DNA of 64,000 nt. It comes from Adiantum capillus-veneris. Its lineage: Eukaryota > Streptophyta > Polypodiopsida > Polypodiales > Pteridaceae. Location: the NCBI GenBank assembly GCA_014529385.2, contig CM043959.1, positions 12,710,809-12,774,808 on the forward strand, in the 5' to 3' direction. Shown here piece by piece: positions 57,011-64,000 of this stretch. The position numbers and the translations under genes were made by a program. Positions within the stretch are counted from its first letter, which is position 1, and every line of letters starts with the position of its first letter. The notes under the pieces are model-generated. The model had not been told where the DNA came from. It saw only the letters and a program-made list of their open reading frames with translations, and did not search any database.

Positions 57011-58404
57011 AAGCATAGGAAAGGAGAAATCATCAACAATGAGCATCCTCTTGTGGAGCTTCAACCATAGAGACTCTAGGCAGATCATTGTGTACATTTT
57101 TTTGGGAGCAGGCACGATAGGCATGTCCTTGCTCCCCGCACTTGAAGCACCGGTTATCTTTGTGATAACGTTGTAGCTCCTTGGGAGAAAGTCAATTCTT
57201 GCCTTTGTAGACTCCTTTCTCCTTAGCTTTATTGTTGTTGATAGAGTTGCCTTGGGAATAATTTTGAGCATTGTTCTTCCCCTTTGCTTCATTTCGATCT
57301 TTGTTTTCCATGGGCTTGGCATTCCTTTTAGCCCCTTGTTGGAAATTGATGTGCGAAGCAACGATAGAGTTGGGGATTACTTCTGTGATAGAATCAGGCC
57401 GTTGGAAGTTGACATACTCAGCCATTTCTTCAGGTAATCCCGCACATAATTGTTGCTTTTGCTCGACACAGTCTATTTTTTGAAAGACAGTAGTAGCCTT
57501 GAGATGTAAATCCCAAAATATTTGTGGATAGACTCACGAGAGAGAAGCTTCAAACTCCGCCATTTGGTAAGCACTTTGTCCTTTGCATCCTTTGCAAGGA
57601 ATTGCTTCATGATGGAAACTCGTAGAGTTTTCCATGTCTTTGGGGCTTCGCTGTTGCCACGAAGGCTAGCCCACCATTGACGAGTAGATTTTTGGAAGTG
57701 CATAGCTACATGATGTAGCTTGGAGGACTTCATGAAGCCCTCGTCTCCAAAGGCCGCATCAAATTGTTGGATGAAGGCCAATACTTTGTTGGTAGTACCA
57801 AAGTTGCCATCATAGGTGAGAAAAGAGATACTCTTTCCTCCCTCTTTGAACTTCTTGAGCTTTTGTGACCTTCGCCATGCAAGGTAAGATTTGCGATGTC
57901 CTCCCCTCTTGTATTCTCTATGAGAATAGCTATTGCTTTCGTCGAAAGAGGAGGAAGGTGAAGAAGAGGGAGAAAAGGCTGACCTCTTTCTTACACTTTT
58001 CTTCCTTTGTTTCCTCTCTTCCCTTTTGGAGTGACGAGGAGAAGGACTGTGGGTTGACTATTTCCTCTTAGGAGGAGTTGGAGATCGTCTAGACCACCGT
58101 CTTTGTGGAGCCATATCTTTAGAGGAACTTAGGGATTTGCTTCTTTCTCATTCTTTGGATTTCTCCTCTCTTATGGGAGTCTCATCAAGAGGCCTCCTAA
58201 TCTCTCTCTCCTCCTAGAGAGGAAGGAAAATCCCACAAGCACGAAGTTGTGAGTAACTTCGGCTTGCAAAGGAAGGTTTCCCATAGCTTGTTGCAACCTA
58301 GTAACAAGATAATTAACAAATATGGGGGCATTATCATTAGCACCTTCATGTGTAAGATCAAAGTTATCAATGTTCATTCTACTCTCTTGGTCATTGTCAA
58401 CCAT
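57011..58404 (-). pseudogene. G8 gag
   Basis: ATG at 58402-58404 begins MVDNDQESRMNIDNFDLTHE. After a frame change the capsid part reads openly at 57781-57473 (AFIQQFDAAFGDEGF, HVAMHFQKSTRQWWASL). The nucleocapsid leader lies at 57425-57192, and a CCHC knuckle CFKCGEQGHAYRAC at about 57110-57155. At least three frame changes. Confidence 0.84.
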
Positions 58405-58795
58405 GCTAATTATACTTATGTAGAGAAATACTTTGTGCTTTGGTACCCTCAAAAACCTTAGTCACTACTCTTCTTTATATTTCAAAATTAGTTCTCAAAC
58501 AGCCACACCCGTGGTTTAGACACTGTTGATTGCAAAGACTAGTGGAGAGGGTCTAACATTGATCGGTTGACTATAGTTCCTGTTGAGCTTGCTAGTAGCT
58601 CAATAATGGTTAAGCCAATGGCAAGCCCTAAGAGACTCCATTATTAAGACTATAGTTCCCAACGGTGTACCTCGATGTCCTTCTCAACCAAGATAATAGA
58701 TCCCTGTCCCACTTACCCTATTGCAATAAACATGCCCAACCTTTCATGGACAACTTAAGGACCTCTCTTCTTAAGCAAGAAAAGAGAAACCAATA

Positions 58796-58807
58796 GCTCT
58801 GATACCA
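58796..58807 (-). other. G8 primer-binding site (tRNA-iMet)
   Basis: gctctgatacca on the plus strand, one base from the LTR edge at 58809. Confidence 0.9.
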
Positions 58808-58808
58808 A

Positions 58809-60517
58809 TGTAATGGAAATGGCCCATGAACTTTGAGACTAGCGAAATTAAGAGAATTAAAGGGAGCATTTTTATGAGACTACTTTGAGAACATAGAGGG
58901 TGAAATTAATTAGCGGTAGCAACATAACCATTATACTTAATTAACTTGGCATGAACAATAGTTTTGCAAGAGAGAGAGAGAGAGAGAATTAGAGAACTTG
59001 ACAACATTTGAGGACCGGATTTATGTGGAAGTCGGTCGCCCCTCCAATAGGTTTTTGTATTATAGATTCTCCCATAAAGAGAGACTTCGTATAATACAAT
59101 CTTTGTGTTCCTTGTAACCTTGGTGATGCTATGAAGGTGGAAAGATTTTTACATCACGAGCATAACATAAAAAAAGCATTAAGCATTCCGACCTCAGTCC
59201 CAAGGCCTCAAACACCTTCGAAGGTGGAGAGAGCTAGCGAGGAATGAGGGTAGGGAAGAGGAAGAAGAATCATTCATAGGAGAAAGAAATAGTTCCTCGC
59301 TTATTATCACTTTTCTTGCTAGCATACATAATAGCATAGTAATGAAGATGGAGAAGATGGCAAGCTTAAGCATTGAAGCATGGCTCTTGGTTGGATTTGC
59401 ATTCCATAGCCAAGAGTGTTGGTGTAGGCTCTCAACTTCTCAACAAGCTTGGAGAAGGAGATGGAGTTCTTCCACTTTCACCAAGTGAGAATGTGTAGAA
59501 AATGAGTGTGTGAGAGAGTGTATACCCCCAAGCACACCCCTTGCTTGCTTTGGTCTACCCCTCCTTGTAGCTCAATCTTGAAGCTCATTGGACCCCTTTA
59601 AGCCTAGCCAATCATGCACAATGCATTTCAAGCAACATGGGTAGCATTAGGACAAGTGTCCTTCTTACCTCTTTGAACTTGAAAATATCTAGATATATGT
59701 TGAATTGAACTAGAAGCTCATTGGATCCCTCTTTAGCCAAGCCAATAAGATTCAAGCACACCATGTGGCTAATCATAGGGAGAGCTTGACATTTGTCCAT
59801 GTGCCCCTTGAAAAGGGGTTCCCTTTGGGTGAGTGGAAGGTTAAGTCAAAGATTCCCCTAACTTTAGGGCTTTTCCCCTCCTTTGTAGGGTCTCTTTTTG
59901 ACTTAAGCACCTTACCCCCCATGCATGTGAAGCTTCTCAAGCACCTTCTTTATCAAGCATGACAATCACCTCAAGCACCTTACTCATCAAGCATGACAAG
60001 CACCTCAAGCACCTTAGTCAGCAACCACGACAAGCACCTCAAGCACCTTACTCATCAAGCATGACAAGCACCTTAGTCACCAAGCATGACAAGCACCTCA
60101 AGCTTAGGCTGGGTTCCCACCTCAAGCACAACCCTAGCTTGCCTAAGGTCTAAGGACTTTTAACACTAACCTTTGGAGGTCTTTAATGAAGCTAACCCTA
60201 AGGTCTTTTAAGCTCCATTAGATGCACGTTGCTCTTTGATAGAGACCTCCTTTTGGACCCCTATTGAGATGTAACCATCTCTCCTCTTGGTCCCCTGCTG
60301 AGATAAGTCTAGAAGCACTTATTGCACATTGCTCTTTGGTAGACCATCTCCTTTTGGACCCCTATTGAGATGCAACCATTTCTCCTTTTGGTCCCTTGTT
60401 GAGATAGGTGTAGAAGCACATATCTATATCCTAACTCTTGTTCCCCTTTTATCTTCCCATATTAAATGATCGTTTAATATGAGAAAATCATCTGGGTTAG
60501 GTAGATATTAGATTATA
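58809..60517 (-). mobile_element. G8 5' LTR, nearly complete
   Basis: 1709 bp starting TGTAATGG. It includes a minisatellite of aagcacctcaagcacctta units at about 59955-60110. The last ~10 bases (tttatgaca) are missing at 60517, where copia gag sequence begins. Confidence 0.87.
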
Positions 60518-60938
60518 TCCTCATGCATAATCTTCGATTCCGGCTCTTATGCAGCCAAGCAATTTTAGCCTCATTGTGGCTTGCATAAAGACCTGCTAGA
60601 ATATCCCAAGCCTGTTTTGTAGATTTTACTGAACGGATGTGAGGAGTGATAGTGCACTTCACAGATAATGCAATCAATGCATGAGCATGCGCATCTCTTA
60701 CATCCCAACGAGCCTGCTAAGCCACAGGCAAAACAGCTCTAACAGCTGCAACCATGGCAGCAAAACTTGGAGCATCCTCAACATCACCTGCATCCACAGT
60801 ACCAAGACGTATATCAATGCGCCCTGCACAATGTTCCAAACTCTCTTTGACACAAGTACATGTTGCATCATGTAAGCCCACATAGGGTAATTGTCCCCAT
60901 CTAAAACATATGAACACATTTGTGTTGTTGTCAGCCAT
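60518..60938 (-). pseudogene. gag 5' part of another copia element
   Basis: ATG at 60936-60938 (MADNNTNVF) followed, after a frame change, by LDGDNYPMWAYMMQHVLVSK and VWNIVQG. In the original frame come a variable stretch, a TAG, WDVRDAHAHALIALSVK and KSTKQAWDILAGLYASH. This is the N-terminal gag domain of Ty1/copia elements (DNY-W, then W-L-Y). It is cut at 60517 by the G8 LTR end. Confidence 0.78.
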
Positions 60939-61302
60939 GGAAAATGCTTGCACCTGATGTGAAAACTGCCCAAAATGAGGAGAACTGAGTGAGACCAGCA
61001 CGTGTTATATAGCACAACCCGTAGTAGACTGTATGGGACCTGTTATGCAGTAAATGACACTAACAAAAATTATGCACAAAATGACAAAATTGCATGTGCA
61101 GACCTGGCTGAAGTGGAAACAGAGGTCGAAATGAGCCCGAATCAGAAATCTGAGCAAACTAAGCTCTTAGAGCTTTCCCAAGAAAAAATTTGTCGACCTG
61201 CGAACCCTCGCCAAACCCACAGAAATTGGAGAAAGTGAGCACGTGTATGCTGGAGCTACTGGCGACTAAGCCCAGGAGGACGTAACCTACTCTGATACCA
61301 AT
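60939..61302 (-). other. Leader and primer site of the copia fragment
   Basis: Short non-coding leader; ctctgatacca at 61290-61300 is a tRNA-Met primer site two bases before an LTR that starts TGTTGGAATTAGGG at 61303. Confidence 0.75.
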
Positions 61303-61594
61303 TGTTGGAATTAGGGAAGCAAGAAACTCACACAGCTTGGAGAAGACGAAGGAAGCTCAAGGCACATAACAGAGAGTGTATTACTTAGTGTGCAATGGAA
61401 AGATAGATAGCCCTAGAGTGATGGGCATGTATATAATGCACGAGGGAAAAAACCTCCTAAGAGGGAAAAAAATGCTTCGGCGGTCCTAGTGTGTTCACAC
61501 ACACCACTACCACATGTATATGGTAATACTCTATTAAAGTGATTCGGCTATGCAAGCTTAAATTTGGCATCCATAGCCGATCTCCTTTCTTTTG

Positions 61595-61597
<3 letters not shown>
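61303..61597 (-). mobile_element. 5' LTR of the copia fragment, end uncertain
   Basis: Begins TGTTGGAATTAGGG next to the primer site. The outer end is not clear; it merges into a GA microsatellite, so the LTR may be truncated by the LINE insertion. Confidence 0.6.

Positions 61598-61682
<85 letters not shown>
61597..61682. repeat. (GA)n microsatellite
   Basis: About 85 bp of uninterrupted GA at the 3' side of the LINE (read as TC on the LINE strand). Confidence 0.97.
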
Positions 61683-61685
<3 letters not shown>

Positions 61686-64000
61686 GAAATGTTATATTAT
61701 ATTGAAATGTTATATTAACGTCTTCAAAAGGCCATAATGACCTATGAGACCCGAAAGTTACAAAGTGGTGGATCTGATACAAAGTCAGAGTAACAAAATA
61801 ACCTAACAAAAGTACAAAACAAAGATATATACTATGGGGTCCTAACTTGGTCGATGTGAGCCAAGCAAAAAACTAAGCAAAAAATGGGCGGCTTGTTGGG
61901 ATAGCTGAATCACAAGAGATCTATCATCGGTCGTTGGCGAATCTCATCAATTTCCTCCATGGTTAGTAGTCTGACCGGGCGTCGTGCATGCCTGGCCAAC
62001 GTGCTCCGAATTTTCTGTCGTAGCCTCTGTCGATGCTGTGTAGTTCTTTGCAGTCGGCGGGCGCCTGGATTTCCCCAATTCAATCGCTCGGTCAATCAGT
62101 GTGCCTCTGGTGTGAGACGAGGAGGAGCTCTGCTGTGGGAGTGGCTCTTGCGGGCTGTCCCGTGTCTGCTTTAAAAAAGTCTGTGATCCGTCTTTGAGAC
62201 TGGCTAGCCTCTCCATTCATCAGGCTATCTCTGTGTTTGCACAACTCGAGCAAGAACAAACCCAGACGTCTCTGATCTTCGTATCCCATGACTCTTGAGA
62301 GTGGTCCAAAACCCTCTCAGAACAAGCAATGGAATCGGCCTCATATCTCGTAGTAGATGGGGCAGCGGCATGTATAGTGTAGCTCTGTCTCAGGTTCCAT
62401 GTTACACAAGGGGCATGTCCTGTCTTCTGCTGGTACTCCGTTGTATCTCCCAGTTTCGATCAGCAACTGGTGAGAGGATGTGCGTAACTTGCCAATAGCA
62501 CATCGTATCCCATGAGACAAGTGGGTATCCATGTATTTGGGTCTCGTCACAAAACCATCTTCCGTAAGCTGGAGAAGGTGGTCTCTGTAGAAAGCCATCT
62601 TCGTGCCCAATTCCTGTGCTGGTTGTATCCATGTCCTCCTGGTGTCTAGCTGGGTCAGGTCTTGGCGGATGAGCTTGGTGATCTCTGACTGTGTAAGAGT
62701 GAGAGATGGTGCATCCAATGAGTAATGGAATGGTGGCAGCCTGTCGATGTTGAACCCATGTGCGTGAAACCATGATGTCATCTCCCCATACCAACATGTT
62801 GTATCTCCTTGTATGGCTAAATGTCGAGAGGATTCAAGTGCTATGCGAGCATATCTGTTTCTAGGAAGTTCCCATGTGCGGTTTATCAAGGAGACTGATC
62901 TGGTGAGCGCCTCCACCACTAGTGGGGGGGCGGCTAGCTCTGCTTGGATAATGGCTCGTGGTACTGATGCCTTGGCTCTAATGAGCTGCGAGATCATAGA
63001 GATGAGAGGTTTCTCCATGTTCCCCCATCCGTCTGTGCGACTCGGCCTCCCGTGGTGATCGAGTGAAGGTCCCCATATCTCAGTTCCATAGAGCAATGTT
63101 GAAGCCACCAAGGTGTCAAAGAGCCAGAGCTTCGTCCGGGGCTCCTGAAATTGAACCTGTGAACACATCCTTTCCAATCTACCCATTGCTGCGTGGGCTC
63201 TAGTAAGTCCGATCTGAGCTGCTCTTCTGAGTGAGAATGCAGGTCCGCTAAAAACCACTCCAAGGTAAGTGTAAGCGTTTGTGTACTCCACAGTCTCCTG
63301 GCCGTATGTGAATGTAGGTGCTGACCTCCTGATCCACTGTGGGGTTGTATTAAACACCTTAACCTTGGTTTTACCCAGGTTGACAGACAAACCACTTTCG
63401 TGGGCAAACGTATGCAAAGCATCCAATTGACGTTGCATTCCCTCTGGGGATTCGGAGATCAACACTATGTCATCACCATATAACAAAAGTGGAATCCATG
63501 TCCCTGCCAACTAAGCACCTTTATCTCCATCGGTGTCAATGTAGTCAGAAACCTCATCCACATACATACCGAAAAGAGTAGGAGAGAGCGGGCAGCCCTG
63601 CTTCACCCCAATAGTGGAGTGAACCGGTGTAGAAAGTCCCTCAGGGGTGCGTACATGCCCTACAACTGATGTGTACAATGCCATGGTCCCCCAAATGAGT
63701 TCTGTGGGTACTCCCATTTCCTGTAGTCTGCGCATCAGTCTAGCTCTGGGTACTGTGTCGAAAGCTTTGCGGAAGTCCACAAAGCTACAATAGATCCGTC
63801 TCCCATGAGATCTGCCTTCCTCGATGATGGCCCTGAGTGTCAGGATATGGTCAAGAGTAGAGAAGCCTCTCCTGAATCCTGCCTGCCCAGTTGCACGTAT
63901 TCCCTCCCTCTCTGCCCATCTACTCAGATGTTGCTCAAGAATGGATGCATACAACCGTGCCAGTGTGTGCCCAATCATAATAGTGCGATAATTCCCAGGC
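61683..64000 (-). mobile_element. LINE retrotransposon, 3' part, running off the window
   Basis: Minus-strand non-LTR element. RT and the C-terminal domain are inside the window; the endonuclease and any ORF1 would lie beyond 64000. Its 3' end carries no poly(A). Instead, a short repeated aacatttcaatataat-like segment (61683-61722) meets the GA tract. This tail and the protein motifs differ from ordinary plant L1 elements. Confidence 0.85.
61910..64000 (-). pseudogene. LINE reverse transcriptase and C-terminal zinc domain
   Basis: RT from NYRTIMIGHTLARLYASIL (63999 leftward) through FVDFRKAFDTV, GVKQGCPLSPTLFGMYVDEV and the catalytic YGDDIVLI. An in-frame TAG lies between DKGA and LAGTWIP (about 63511). 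The frame is then open to 62341, ending with a Cys/His cluster CPLCNMEPETELHYTCRC. Two further TGA codons at about 62308-62340 sit where CGA (Arg) would fit, and the frame then continues to about 61910 (MGYEDQRRLGLFLLELCKHR). If intact it would cover at least 690 codons. Inactive as it stands. Confidence 0.9.

Larger units (their letters stand above)
54089..58808 (-). mobile_element. G8 internal region, right of element H
   Basis: Most complete G copy. From high to low coordinate: primer site, gag, protease, RT, RNase H and integrase, continuing left of H into the chromodomain. Without H, element plus LTR span about 6.75 kb. Frameshifts and stops throughout. Confidence 0.9.

Overview
The window is repeat-dominated nuclear DNA from a land plant. 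It holds plant-type Ty1/copia and Ty3/gypsy retrotransposons with initiator-tRNA-Met primer sites, a Ty3/gypsy element of the Tat type with two RNase H domains, a PIF/Harbinger-like transposase fossil, a LINE, and long CT/GA/GT microsatellites. I see no intact host gene, tRNA, rRNA or CRISPR array. The species cannot be fixed from the sequence; the LINE is not of the common angiosperm L1 type, so a non-flowering plant is possible but unproven.

Layout. (1) 1-10961: minus-strand remnants of one chromodomain Ty3/gypsy family, called 'G' here. G1 (1-5524) and G2 (7163-9389) share the LTR at 5525-7162; a truncated LTR (9390-10088) and a pol fragment (G3) follow. G1 carries a solo LTR of another family (3215-4110). 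(2) 10962-26165: G4, a plus-strand G element. A 5.25-kb copia element ('copia-1', 14554-19801, TSD aaacc) and a 4.1-kb non-autonomous copia element ('A', 21658-25742, TSD aaagg) are nested in it. (3) 26166-31464: G5, a minus-strand G gag plus LTR, with a second non-autonomous copy ('B', 26665-28938, TSD gcctc). (4) 31465-34064: a decayed unidentified ORF chain, a TATA-like box, a CT tract and diverged short repeats. (5) 34065-37866: G6, gag plus LTR, minus strand. (6) 37867-42008: unclassified DNA with a duplicated block and the PIF/Harbinger fossil. (7) 42009-43874: G7, a plus-strand G end plus LTR. (8) 43875-60517: G8, the most complete G copy (minus), split by element 'H' (44205-54088, TSD aatac), a 9.9-kb Tat-type element. 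(9) 60518-61597: 5' end of another copia element. (10) 61597-64000: a GA tract and a LINE running off the right edge on the minus strand.

How the parts relate. All elements are decayed by frameshifts, stops or deletions. Every G copy that still spans the RT palm lacks the same segments, including the YxDD box. A and B share the loss of integrase and most of RT, plus a protease active-site change, so each looks like a family amplified in trans. By eye the LTR pairs differ at 3/192 (copia-1), 6/189 (A) and about 11/190 positions (B), so copia-1 is probably youngest. A and copia-1 share LTR end motifs, primer site, purine tract and a 25-nt identical leader block, so a copia-1-like element is a plausible helper for A. 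All identifications come from reading the sequence; no database search was possible.
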